From the NCBI RefSeq assembly GCF_001577835.2, contig NC_029516.1, positions 49,263,766-49,327,765 of the forward strand: a DNA stretch of 64,000 nucleotides. The letters run 5' to 3'. The stretch's first letter is position 1. Every line of letters begins with the position of its first letter. The notes under the pieces are model-generated. The model ran no database searches. It saw nothing but the letters and a program-made list of their open reading frames with translations, and was not told the origin of the DNA. Both the position numbers and the translations under genes were made by a program. Below are positions 46,961-58,907 of the stretch, one piece after another. The stretch comes from Coturnix japonica. Taxonomy: Eukaryota; Chordata; Aves; Galliformes; Phasianidae.

Positions 46961-49700
46961 CCTTGAGCCCATCCACTGGGAAGGGCCTATGCAGGCTGCC
47001 AGGCAGACAGCATGGGGTTAGAATGTGTTTATTGAGAGGTGATCTTTTCACCTCCCTGGGACTCTTTCAGAGAGGAAAAGTGGCCACTGAAACATGAGGA
47101 GAGGTATTGGAAATTAGCCTGTAATGATGCTATGGCTTGTTGGGACAGACACTGCCATGGTATACTGAAGTCTGGGAGGAGACCCAAGTGGCAACTGAGT
47201 TGCTTCTGGCTTTTTCTTTCCTTTAGGAGTCACACAAGCTATCTGTTTTGATTTTCCTCTAAGCAAGTGTATAGTGCCAAATCACCACTTGCCTCCCAAA
47301 TCTTATGTAAAAATTGGCCACACCGCGCTTTGAGCATCTTTGTGTGCTATGCAGATACTCAGTGACAGCATTGCATTGGTAGGTGTGAGTGCCTCAATCC
47401 GCTCAGAATGCAGTGCTCCTCCTGGTGTGTCCTGTCCCTCTCAAAGGGACACTGACTTCCTTCCAGTGTTCCTGCTGTTTGCCTGAGTGGTCAGATACAT
47501 GTCCTGAGCATGGGTACATGCTTGGGGTGAACCAGCCATCCTGGTTGCTTGGGGTGAGCCATTGATGTCACTGCCATTGAGACAGGGGACACCTGCTTCT
47601 TGTCTCTCCCCCTTTCTAAATGCCAGTCACTGTCACAGATCTTAAGTGGATGAGGGAGAGAGAAGAAAGCCCCAGACAGTAAAAGTTTCTGGGTGCATTA
47701 ACCGGTCTCTAACAAGGGCTGTGAAACTGTACATTCTCTGGTTCTACAGGATAATATATATTACCAGGAAACACATCTGTTTGCATTTGAAGATTCATCT
47801 AAATATGCCACTCTTTTTCATCATATTTGCATTTCTGCATCTAAAAATATATGTTTTCACATGTGCAGTTATTCCTGAGAGGATATTTACAGTAATTACG
47901 TGTGGACTTACAAAAGTGCTGTCTGCGAAGCACAGAGTTGAGTTGGTGGGAGATTGGCAGGCCCTCTGGGGTGCCGTTATTTCTTTACCAGCCATGAGTG
48001 ATGAAGAATTTGCTTCCCGTTGTATATTTGACAATGGAACCCTTCTTAAATTCTTCCTCAGAGCCAAGTACAAGGCTGTCTTTTAATAAAAAAACAACAA
48101 CAAAACACATGTTTTTACCCATGTCTATATTTATTTCTTGCAGGAATGCACATACTGCTCCAAGAGCCACCCACATCCTTCTTGTGTACAGGGTGTATTT
48201 GCATTTGCAGCCTGTCTCATTACAAACATGAAAAGGGGGAAAAATGCAGCCTCGTCTGTACTGTTGGTTGGCCTCTCTGTCTCTAGAGCTGCTTGGAGAG
48301 TTTCTGGGTCCCTCATTCAATTAGTATCTGTTGCATTACCTTTGCTAGAAATATGCGTAGCATAGATAAGACTGTAGTTGTGTTGTTGCTTTCAAAATCT
48401 CTGTACCAAATATTCAGGTAATGAGGAAGAAAAGAGCTGTTTTGTTTTCTGCATGCTGATCAGTTACTCTTTTGACTTCTGCTTTCAGTTCCTCTGTCCC
48501 TAAGTAAAGTAGCACTCGAGCACGTGCTTGATTTTAAACACATGCTGAAATCTTAGGAAATTCAAGGGAATAGAGCATATGCTTACTGCTTTTGTGAACA
48601 ACGTTGCTTTTCAGAGTTGGAGGCCTTATAGGAAACCCGATCCTTGAAACTAGCTCCTGTTTATGTGCATTTCCATTTTATTTAATATTCTAGGTTTTTC
48701 CCTTCTTTCTTCAGCATCCTTGATGCTACATCATGTAATGAAAACAATACTGGTCATGCTACTTGCAATTTCTAAAGTAGGCAGTGAAAGTATTTTTCCA
48801 AGGGAACCAGAAAAATCACATAAATCACAGATTTACACGTATTTTCGCAGGAGAGGTCCATAGTGGTTGGCTGCATAGAATGACAGAAGTGTTGTTTACC
48901 CATAAAGTGGTTGTCGTCTCAGCAGGTCAGCGATGCATTTCAAAGGCTTCTTGTTGATTTTAATCCAGCTGATAATATATTCCTTGAACTCTGCCTTATG
49001 AAAATAAAACTGGGTAAATATTGAGTATAATAAAGGCCGTGCAGCCATCTGGACTGCACAGTGCCCTCACCTTCCCTCACACCAGCGTCTCTCCATTGTT
49101 GGCTTGGGCATTTCTCAAAGGGCACAAGTTGACCTCTGCAATTATTTATGGCATTGTTCAAATAAGCCCTTTTTCACAGGCAACCATCACACACTCACAA
49201 GGGCTGTTGTAATTTGAATTTATACCACAAGTTCAGCTATCACTTCCTCTGTTCCCACCCTGCCTTTTGGAAAGATACCCAGTCACACGGTGTGCTTGTA
49301 AAAAGGTTGCTGATTGAGGAAGGATGCAGGAAGGATATGGTTTTGCAGTGATTGCATAAGTGCTTTGCAGGGCCCGAAAACCATGGGTTTATATGAGGAT
49401 GAGTTTAGATGTGAATTTCAAAGATTTATTTCTTCTGATTTTGAAATAAGTCACGAGCAGTTCAGCTGCTTTGGATGACCATTGAACAACTTGCGTGGAT
49501 GTGGTCTTTGGAGTATTAGCAAGGATTGCTGTTCTGTAATCAGCACCATGGATTCTCTGCATCCTTTCCATCAGAGATCTTAGCCTTATTTCAGAGAAAC
49601 TGTTTCCAAAGCTTCTGTTTGAAATTGTCAGACATGATAGTGTCCAACTGAATGTTGTCCACATCAGTGGCTTTGGGGAGTTTTACTGTTTGCCTCAGAA

Positions 49701-49946
49701 TGAGGTAAATGGCCACAAGTTGTACTGGAGGAGATTTAGATTAGACATAAGGAAAAACTTCTTCTCTCAGAGACTGGTCAGGCACTGGAGTGGTGGAATC
49801 GCCATCCCTGGTAGTGTTCAAGAGGTGTTTGGGTGAGGAGCTGTGAAATCTGGCTTAGTGGCTTGTGGTAGCAACGGTAATGGGAGGACGGTTGGACTAG
49901 AGGATCTTGTAGGTCCTTTCCAACTTTGTGATTCGATGATTCTATG
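49701..49946 (+). mobile_element. CR1 LINE fragment (3' end) close to NUAK1 exon 2
   Basis: Plus-oriented CR1: gccacaagttgtactggagg, agattagacataaggaaaaa, tggtcaggcactggagtgg, gttggactagaggatcttgt, ending gattcgatgattctatg. It ends 271 bp before the exon 2 acceptor, closer to a coding exon than any other copy in the window. Confidence 0.9.
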
Positions 49947-50217
49947 ACTAACACAGAGGTCCTTCCACAAAGTGCTGTGCTCCCTCTCAGCGAAGTCCTG
50001 AAGATCATGAAGCTTCATGTCATCCTTTGCCATAATGAGAGTGTATTGCTCTCAAACGAAGGAGCTGGGGTGTGGAGGTTTGTATTTTAAAACTTTGTTT
50101 TGGTGATTCTGCATTCTGCCAACATCTAACATCTGTATTTATTTTCTGAACTCTCCTTAATGGATTGTATGCATCTGTTCAGTTCCAAGAATAATGCTTG
50201 ATTTCCTGAATTTATAG

Positions 50218-50338
50218 GTTGCAATAAAATCCATTCGTAAGGACAAAATTAAGGATGAACAAGATATGGTTCACATCAGACGGGAGATTGAGATCATGTC
50301 ATCCCTCAGCCACCCTCATATCATCACCATATACGAAG
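50218..50338 (+). CDS. NUAK1: NUAK family kinase 1 (ARK5), coding exon 2
   Basis: Encodes residues 102-141 and the first base of codon 142. It opens with VAIK, giving the ATP-anchoring lysine K105, then [21 protein letters not shown]124, in [10 protein letters not shown], is the expected alpha-C-helix partner of K105. The piece ends [11 protein letters not shown], where human has LNHPHIISIYE. The acceptor AG is at 50216-50217 and the donor gttagt follows G50338, leaving phase 1. Joined to exon 1 (phase 0) it gives the unbroken kinase N-lobe. No stop or frameshift is present. Length is 121 bp. Confidence 0.97.
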
Positions 50339-52939
50339 GTTAGTGAATGTAATTCTCCTCTCCAACCGCTCAGTTACTTTCTTGCAGACCTGCAAACTCT
50401 CACTCATGACATAATCCATCTTTTACCAAAGAGTCTGTTCTGAGTGCTGCCTTCCCTCTGAACCACCAGCGTTTCACAGATTTGTAACCCTTTGCCGAGA
50501 AGAACCTGTGTTACTTGAGTGTTACCTCTCTGGTGGTTGGATATCACTGCATGTATCATTTATTCTCCTACTGGAAGATTAATTTCACCCCCTCTCACAC
50601 AGCAGCTCCATGTTGCTCAGTGTCCCCAGCCGTTCTGCCAGTCCTTTTCTTCCCTGGGCTGCACAAGATTGGTTTTGTTTGCTCTGCTTATCGTGGATGA
50701 TGCTGTGTCTGTCTGTAATGACTTTAAAAACACTTTCCATTTTATTTACAAACATGTTCTCCTTAAGTGTAGTCCTCCATTACCTGCATATTAGTCTTGC
50801 TGGTTCTGTGATTGCTGCTTTTTTTTTTACCATGAATCCCAGTATCCACTTCCCACCAAGCTCTGTAGTTTCTTGTCAGTATGGTCACTGGACTATCACT
50901 CATGTTTCCTGTTCCTTGTGTTTCTCTCTAACTCTTTTCTTCCTGGGACACAGAAATGAAGGCTGATAATTCCTGGCTCCTAGAGTTGCTCCCTTGTCCA
51001 GAGCAAGGAGCAGGAAGCTGGAGCATTCTTGTTTTTTTCACCTATTTGTTTATTTATTTGTAGAGTATTACCCTGCAGGAGAATGTCCTTCTCCTTCCTT
51101 CCTTCCTCAAATCTACAATGTCTCAGATAGAGCTAAATAGCTTGTGGGGGGGCAAGGAGAGCACATGCTGAAAGATACCAGCTGAGAGGTATGCTGCCAG
51201 GCCCTACACGAAGGGCAGCAACTGTGGACCTGGGCTGTGTTCTCTGAAGGCTTGGAAGGGCTTGGGTTGGGTGGTCTTCTCCCAGGGGTTCACCTCCTCC
51301 ATACACATAGCAGGCAGCCCAAATTTAGCCCTTCATATTTACATACCCACGAGGTAAATGCGCAAGGTGATGATATGTATATGGCTGCTCCACTCCAACA
51401 GTCAGTACAACTGATTAAAACAAGGGCTGGCTTGGAGTACTGTTACGGTATCACATATTGAGTTATTCAAAAGCATGTTCTTTTACTTGAAAAGAGATGA
51501 ATATCTGTCTTTTTATTGAATAAACTCATAACAGGATCTGGGAACAGAAAAGAGGAGGGATGCTGTGTCAGCATGTGGGTTGCAAATGGAACAAAACTTA
51601 TTTCAAATGTGCACAGGAACTCTGAAAAAAAAAAGAAAAAGATGAAGCATGCTGCAGTGCTTTGACCAATTGCCCTTCTTATCCTTAGTTTGAATAGTTC
51701 TTCCCGAGTTAAAACATTTATAAAAGTTAAAAACATTAGAGTATTTTTAAGAGGCAGATGATGAAGACCTGTGGGAGCAAGCCTTTCCCTTCCGTGGAGA
51801 GAGGACTGTCACTGTTGCAGAGAATCAGACAGGTTCATCCCATCTCCAGAAGGACAAGTGCCTGTGGTGGGTGATGTTACTTCCCTCTGCAGCTCCCTGC
51901 TGTTGTGCTTCATCAGCCAGCAGCAGCCCTTTGTGGAGACAAACCTGGAAGCCGTTTTTCTCTCATTTCTGGGAAGTTTTCCATTCTCTTGCTGGTTTGT
52001 TTCCTTTCAGTTTTCTAGAAAGCAGAGCATAGCACGGCCTCTTGTGTTTAACTCATGCCCTGGAGGGATAGACATTGGAAGGCAGCTACTTGGTTTGAAT
52101 GCAGCCCATTGGAAGATGGAATTTAATAGAGCTTGTCCAGCTTTTCCAGGTAGTCAGGGTCAGTATTCAGCCATAGCAGCCAATGCTAGAACATCGGATG
52201 TCATAGTACTGGAAAGATCTGTGGTTGAGCAACTGGGTCTAGAACCGCAGTCATGTTCTGCCCAAAGATCAGGCTCTGAGTTCAATGACCCTTAAGCTAT
52301 GCTTCATTTCAAGCCTAAGAGTATACTTGTAGTATGGTTATAGGACTACATCTAGGACCCAAGTATTTGTGTCCTGTTGAAGTGGGAGGTGAGTGAGGCA
52401 TAAAGAATGATAATATTGTCATTCTCTGACTCAAAATGTTGAAGTTACTCTGTCCTCAGGGATGGGCTTTGACTCACTAAATTGGAGCCGTCCAGTATTT
52501 AGGCAGTTGGGCTACACCAGAAGTCTAATTTTCCTCTCTTTAGTCAAGAGGGATCAACATCTACACTGGGTGGTTTGCTTTCTCCTAGGAGATCTTTTTT
52601 TTTCAGCTAAGCTGGTGGTTCCTTTTGATGGCAGATGGAGTCTAGCTGACTAACTTTAGTCAGATGCTTAACCTGTAGACTGGAGCTATTCCATGAACAC
52701 CTTTCTGCTCTCACTGATTCTTACTGTAGGTATTCAGACCACCACTGCATATCTCATAACAGTGACTCTACCTAGCAAGGACAATGCTACATCTCTCTGT
52801 AGCATCTATGAAAGCTCTTTGTACGGCATTTACAAACATGTGTTTTCCTTAAGTAGGATCTTTGTTTAGGTATCATTTTGACCTGCCTGCTTGAAAGCAA
52901 TTAACCTCTGAATTTGTCAACTTGCCGTAAACTCAAGCT

Positions 52940-52957
52940 TATTTATTTATTTATTTT
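52940..52957. repeat. (TTTA)n short microsatellite
   Basis: About four to five TTTA units in NUAK1 intron 2. Confidence 0.85.
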
Positions 52958-53009
52958 GCATCAAGCAAATCCAAATAGGTGGCAACAAAGCTTTTTGATT
53001 TAATGATAC

Positions 53010-53035
53010 TTTTTTTTTTTTTTTTTTTTTTTTTT
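53010..53035. repeat. Poly(T) tract, 26 bp
   Basis: Uninterrupted T26 in NUAK1 intron 2. I see no retroposed gene body next to it. Confidence 0.95.
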
Positions 53036-53863
53036 GTAACCCAATGAAAAGGAAGGTATCTTGCCCGTTACCGTGAGGGTAGCTTTACGGTTCTGGCTCC
53101 AAAGAAATTCCAACCTCTCAGCAGGGCTGTAATAGGCAATCAGTTGAGTGCAGCTGCAAGGGAAGTGCTCTTTCAAGTGACTTTAAACTCCTTGAAAGGG
53201 ACTGGATAAATGAAGCTAGCTTTGCTATCAGTGTTCTGATTTCAGGACATAAATTTTAATTTATAGAATAATACCTCTGTCTGTCTCCCCTTTACCCCAC
53301 CTTCCCCTGCCCTATTTCTTTCTTTGCCTTGGAAACTCCAGGATTTGATAATAAAACCTTTCAGAGCTAGCATATTTTTTAAGGAGTAGTCTGAGTGCAA
53401 AATCACTTCCATCTGGCAATGCTTTATAAAAGTTAAAGCCGGGGAAGAACATAGGGTCTGATTCTGTAAACATTTAAATATGTGTTAGACTAATCACAAG
53501 AATGAAGTTATGCTTGGGACAGTCAGGAGTGAGCTCTTGAATCTCTGTGGTATGAAATACAGTACCTACATGTTTCTGTGCTGGAAGAGTTGTCCTTGTT
53601 CAGTATAACCATATAGAAATGTCTATTAATTTGCAAATGACACTTGAAGATAAACAGATTATTTGCTAACAGGCTAATAGAAATAGTTTAATGAAGATTC
53701 TCCCTGAAGAATGAAAGGATATTAGGATCACAATTCAGTGCCAGTGGAACAGGATGGCATTAACATGAACCAGTAGCCAAAGGAAAGTGCATGCTTAAGT
53801 GCTTTGCTGGATTGGGGCCAGGATGCTTAGAGGAGTGCTGGACCTTTTAAAGCAACAAGGCAC

Positions 53864-53908
53864 AAAAAAAAAAAAAAAAAAAAAAAAAAAGAAAAGAAAA
53901 AATAAAAA
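53864..53908. repeat. Poly(A) tract (A27) with A-rich tail
   Basis: A27 followed by gaaaagaaaaaataaaaag. The tract could be the tail of an old retroposed sequence, but the DNA just upstream (gaggagtgctggaccttt) matches no transcript I recognise. Confidence 0.9.
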
Positions 53909-54331
53909 GAAATTCCTATGTAAGACAGACTTCTTCCTTTTTATTTTGTTGTATTTTTGTTATGGGTAAGAAAAAGAAACGCAAAAAGCACAAAGACATC
54001 CCAACCACAGTGACCTGAGTGAGGTGGCAGGCTTTGGTTAATCAGAAAATAAATTCAGCTTTTCTTTCAAATACCAAAGACAATGGAAGGAAATCTGATG
54101 GTGTGTACTGATGGTGGCATAGCATTTCAAGATGCTGATTTTACTTGCCAAATATATTCAAACTCACACTTGGTAACAGGCTTCTGTACAAGAAAATGAA
54201 AACAAACATTAGGTGTTTCAGGAGCACAAAGGTCTCTCTTTTGTGCATGCTCCTTGAGTTGTGTCAGTCAAACCACAACAGTGAGAGCAGACACACTGCA
54301 AAACGGCTGTCCAGTAGCAGCTGGCAAGACA

Positions 54332-54462
54332 CAGAATCCTAGAATCATTATGGTTGGAAAAGACCTCTAAGATCACCTCGTCCAACCATCAGCCCATCCT
54401 CGCCATGCCCCCTAACCATGTCCCTCATTGCCACATCTATGTGGTTCTTCAGCATCTCCAGG
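54332..54462 (-). mobile_element. CR1 LINE fragment (3' end)
   Basis: A short reverse-oriented CR1 terminus in NUAK1 intron 2: agaatcattatggttggaaa, agacctctaagatcacctcg, tccaaccatcagcccatcct, then a diverged part to catctccagg. Non-coding. Confidence 0.9.
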
Positions 54463-56979
54463 ACAAATGCACCTTTGCAGACAGGCTGCATTTCTGCAGC
54501 AGCACTGCTTCAAGCAGGTGCTGTCCGTGTGTATCCCTGCAGGATGGAGGCAATGCAGAACAGTGGTGGCAGCCCCGTGGTCTGTAGATCCATCTGTATG
54601 GAGAGCAGCCTGACACTTGTGTCTCAGTCTGACAGTGCTGTGCAGGTGGTCCCAGTCTCTCCTGTTTTTCAGACATAACCAAAGCAAACCTCAGTGCTGA
54701 ATTACTTGAACCTTTCTGTGTGCAAAACACCTGAAAATGTCAGTGCAAATCCCTTGAAACGTCACGGGGATGGCAGGGCTTCTAACGAGAATGATGAAAG
54801 CTGGAAATCTGGAAAAGTTTTTTTTCTTTAATTCTGCCAACAGAAAGTACTTCAGCCGTGACAGTATTTAAGCACATTTCTAATTGGTTTCCTCTAACTA
54901 TGTAGACTTTTGACCTTAGAGTACTTTATTTCCATTGTTTTCAGTTGATAACACCCAAGAACACCAAGTAATATTTCTAGAGTCTGGCGATAGTAATGAA
55001 GCAAATATAAACAAAATTAACTCTTCGGTTTTCATACCCACCTTTATGAATTTCCTCTCATTCAGGATGACCATCCAAACATCACTTTGTTTGGCTTGAC
55101 ATTAACCCAAACACATTAAATCACTGGCAAGTTCAATTTGGACATTAAAGTGATGGCGAGCAGCACTGAAATTTGTTTCTGTCTTTCCACTTACACAGTC
55201 CTCCCACTGCAATGTAAATGTTTGCTTGTCTGAGGTTCCTCAGCAGTTAGTAATCATAATTAAGAAGAAAAGGGGAATTAGCTCTTGTATTCTTTGCTGA
55301 AACAAAAGACAATTAGTGTAACATGTAGTATTGTGGCCGAATTAGCAGCTCTCATTTTTCCTCCCTTTCCTTTTTTAAATAGTAGATGGTCAAAATCTGC
55401 ATATCCTGAGTCTCATTCTCTGAGAAACAGCCTCGGCAAGGATAATGGTTCTCATTTTGATTTAATTCCCACTGGAAGGTAAATTGTAGCATGCTGTCTG
55501 ATTTAAAATGATTATTGCAGGATCTTAACTACATTCCTTTAATTTAAGAAGAGATGCAATGAAGCCATAATTCAGGAAAGCAATTTAGCACATGCATATC
55601 TTTAAAACACATACTTCTGTATCATTATCCTCCATCATAATGGAGCATATGCATAAATTTAAACATATACATATAGCGGTTTGCTAAATTAAACCTTGGA
55701 TTTTTTTCATGGCTGCTATATGCACAGTTCAAAACCAGACATAAGCAACTAAAATAATATATAAAATAAAGAATACAGTTTTCAAGTATCTTTACATCAG
55801 GGGGCTGTAGACCTTTCTGAGTGGTCAAGAACACAAAAGACACACAGGGCAGAATTTCTAAGGTAAAAAATGCTTCAGTATTCGCTAATCTTTTGAAGAA
55901 AAATTCGTGCCTTATTATACGAGTGAGGTAATTGGGTCATACATGACTTTTCTCAATGAAAAGGTTATTCTCGTCTGCATCTCTAAAATTGAAAACAAAC
56001 TCTCTTGTTCTTTTGATTTGGCTGACCTTTAATAAAAGAGCATTTTGTAGCAGTGGAAAGGTACTTCTGTCTGCGGCTGTTAGAGAGTAATAAAAATACC
56101 GCTGAATGGAAAGACACCAGATGGAAGGAATGTCAACATACTGGAACTAATTTAGGAGATTGCTCTGATAGAGAGCAAAGGCATGAGGAGAATTCAAATG
56201 GTTCCAGTGCAAAGAGATTGGCCGCCCCTCTTAAACTAACAAACTGAAATCCTTACCCCAGGGTTACAAGTAAACCAAATGGAATCAGCCCGCAAGGAGG
56301 TAGTCCATTAAGGAGGAAAAAATCCTCCCCCCTCAGCACTCACACAGCCTTCAGCATCCTGGAAGCTTGAAGAAAGGGCAAAAGCATTCTGCTTCATTTT
56401 GCTTTTTAAATTTGATTGCAAATAAGTCTGAAGCAGAGAGATGTCCAGTGTGCTCTGAAATCTTTCTGACTGATGTTTGCAAAACCAGGTCTGTGTGGAC
56501 TTTCAACACGTTTGGGGCAAAGTCCATCTTTGGCAACACCGAAATTGGACAGTATGTTCACCCAATGACAATCTTGTCCCAAGCAGTTTCAGCAGAAGTG
56601 ATGGCTATGGAGCTAAAGGCACAATTTAGCAGTAGATTGAAAATACAAGAAGAGTGCTTATCAGGAAGAGGTCCCTACACTACCAGTGCAATTTAGAAGA
56701 TAGAAAGCTGTAGATAGAATTTGAGTTCATCATTTCATGGCCTCTAAATATAAATATGCAGAGAGATTATATCCAAGAATTACTGCTGTAGTAGAACAGC
56801 CTGTGAAAGAGACAGATTGTTGACATTACAAAATGTACTTTGTCTCAGATATGTCTCTGGTAGTGAGAAGTGGAATTCTTTCCCAGTTTCACATTTTAAT
56901 TCTTCAATGAGTTTTGAAGCCAACAGATTTGGTTTCAATTATCAGCTGAGAAGTATAGAATTTTCTTCTTATTTTCTTC

Positions 56980-56997
56980 TTTTTTTTTTTTTTTTTT
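56980..56997. repeat. Poly(T) tract, 18 bp, in T-rich DNA
   Basis: T18 followed by an AT-rich run (aaattattttattttttatt) to about 57030, in NUAK1 intron 2. Confidence 0.9.
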
Positions 56998-58715
56998 AAA
57001 TTATTTTATTTTTTATTTTTTAATAAACATATTAGGGTTAAGGGAAGAGTTTAGAGAAAAGCTGTAAGAAATCTGTCCTTGACCACTGGAACTTAAGCAC
57101 CCTTTGTGGCTTGTGCAGAGCACTAAGGCTCTTGGGGATGGACACAGCAAGCAAGCTCGTAGCTCACTGGAAGATGCTATTTCTTCATGCTGTCATACAC
57201 CATGCCTTCATACAGTAACACAGTTGTCTTGCTCATCTCCTAGGGATGCAATCATGCTGTTCCATGTACCTTATGGTACATCCCATTCCCTCTCCCTGAT
57301 CTTCAGTTCCTACTGTGCTCTCATGGTGCTGTCCTCCCTTCTATCCCATGGCCAGATGGAAGTGCAGGAGTCTCAGCTTTAGTCTTCTGGGCTCTGTCTA
57401 CAAAGATATTGCAACCACTGCCCCGCACTGCCTGACTGCAATGGCTGAGGGGATGCAGCAGGCCTTCCACAGCACTGAGGCCTTACTGCAGTTCTCTTGG
57501 CATCACTCAGCTTGCAGAGCAGTAGAAATAAACACAGCAGCTCAAAAATAAATGACACACAAATTGTAGCAAGTGTTCCTCCTGCTGCTTTCTCCTTAAA
57601 TGTGTGGAGCTCATGCCTTGTATCTAAGCAACCGTGGTCTCTTGATATGAGATTGACAGGCCATCCCTTCTGCTACCACCTGTCTGGGTGCTGATACCAT
57701 TGACTTTCCACTTATCTTATTTGAGCAGCTCTGTTTGTAGAGTATCAGTGCTTTGAAAGAAGAAGGAGCAGCCCCACCTTGCCCATACACAACCTCTCTC
57801 CCTCCCTTGACCTTGGTCAGGGTTGAGGGGCACTGGCAGGCCGTGACATGGCTACACCATCAGTGGGAGCAGTGGGGTTCTCGTGAATCACGGGATCCCA
57901 CCGGAGCCCTGCTCCTCCATTAACAGGAGTTGCAGCCAGGCTGCAGGCATGCTGAGAGGTGGGGGTGAGTTTCAGAATGAATATGCAGTAGGATGGCAGA
58001 TAATAAATCATACTCAGCAAAAACAAAGAGTGAACCGAGCCGTCCCAGAAGCTATATGGAGGCAATCCGTCCGTCATCAGCCTGCAGGTTACAACCCAGG
58101 TGTTAACAGGACAGTATATTTATTACCTCATTATTATTTGCAGTAAGTCAATCCAGCCTTTAATTAATGCCCTCCTCTCTCCCCCCAGCCGTTGGCCACA
58201 ATGCTTTCTTGGAGTGTATGTTTATAGAACTGCAGACTGTGTTCAGAAGGGAAATTTAGAAGTGTCTGTATGAAGCCTGCCTGGCATCCTAACTGCTGCT
58301 GTGAAAATCCGTGGTGTGCATGGCTGATGGGCTGAGAATTGCCAAAATACCACTTTGTCACGTGCCTGATTGTTTTGACCACTGAATTCCTTTGTGTGTG
58401 TGTGCATGGACATAAATCCTACAGCATTCCCACTCCATGTTCCTTCAGTGGGAGCTCATATTTAAAGCATTTTTGTACCCTGTTCAGTGCCCTCCCTAAG
58501 GGAAAGAGGCCCTGCACCTTCTCATGAGATTCAGCTGATACAACAGAGGTGCTTTAAACTGACACAGTGCAGTTGCAAAAAAAATTCCTCCTACCTCCCT
58601 GAAACAAAAGATTCTCCATTTGCCTCTATTGCGTGGTGAAGAAATAAATTGCTAGTGCAGTTCTGTAGTCATTCAGCTACAATCATGCTGAACAGGCCTC
58701 TGCAAACTTAGGGTG

Positions 58716-58907
58716 GTGAGACACTGGCAAGGGTTGCCCAGTGAGGTTGTGTATGCCCTCTTCCTGGAAGCATTCAAGGCCAGGCTGGATGGGGCTTTGA
58801 GCATCCTGGTCTAGAGGGAGGTGTCCCTGCCTATAGACAGGGAGTTGGAGCTACATAATCTTAAAAGCCCCTTCCAACCCAAACCATTCTATGATTCTAT
58901 GATTCTA
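58716..58907 (+). mobile_element. CR1 LINE fragment (3' end)
   Basis: Plus-oriented CR1 3' end in NUAK1 intron 2: gtgagacactggcaagggtt, gcattcaaggccaggctgga, gacagggagttggagctaca, ccccttccaacccaaaccat, ending in two ATTCTATG units and a partial third. Confidence 0.92.

Larger units (their letters stand above)
27006..50217 (+). other. NUAK1: NUAK1 intron 1
   Basis: A 23.2 kb phase 0 intron (donor gtgagt, acceptor ttataggtt with AG at 50216-50217). It contains five CR1 fragments (four plus, one minus), a TTTTA array, an AAAC run, a 29-bp near-perfect palindrome and a small tandem duplication. Outside these I see only unique-looking DNA and chance open frames (for example 47646-48086 and 35148-35543). 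No second gene or RNA gene is recognisable. Large first introns like this often hold enhancers, but none can be named from sequence alone. Confidence 0.85.

Noticed and set aside
27006-50217. A further gene hidden in NUAK1 intron 1
   Set aside because: No frame with recognisable homology, no second CpG island and no chain of plausible exons was seen. A lncRNA cannot be excluded without transcript data.
51771-52295. 174-codon open frame in NUAK1 intron 2
   Set aside because: Within the range of chance, with no recognisable domain; cysteine- and serine-rich composition unlike a conserved exon.
53864-53908. Poly(A) tract as the tail of a processed pseudogene
   Set aside because: No recognisable gene body or flanking target-site duplication is visible upstream.
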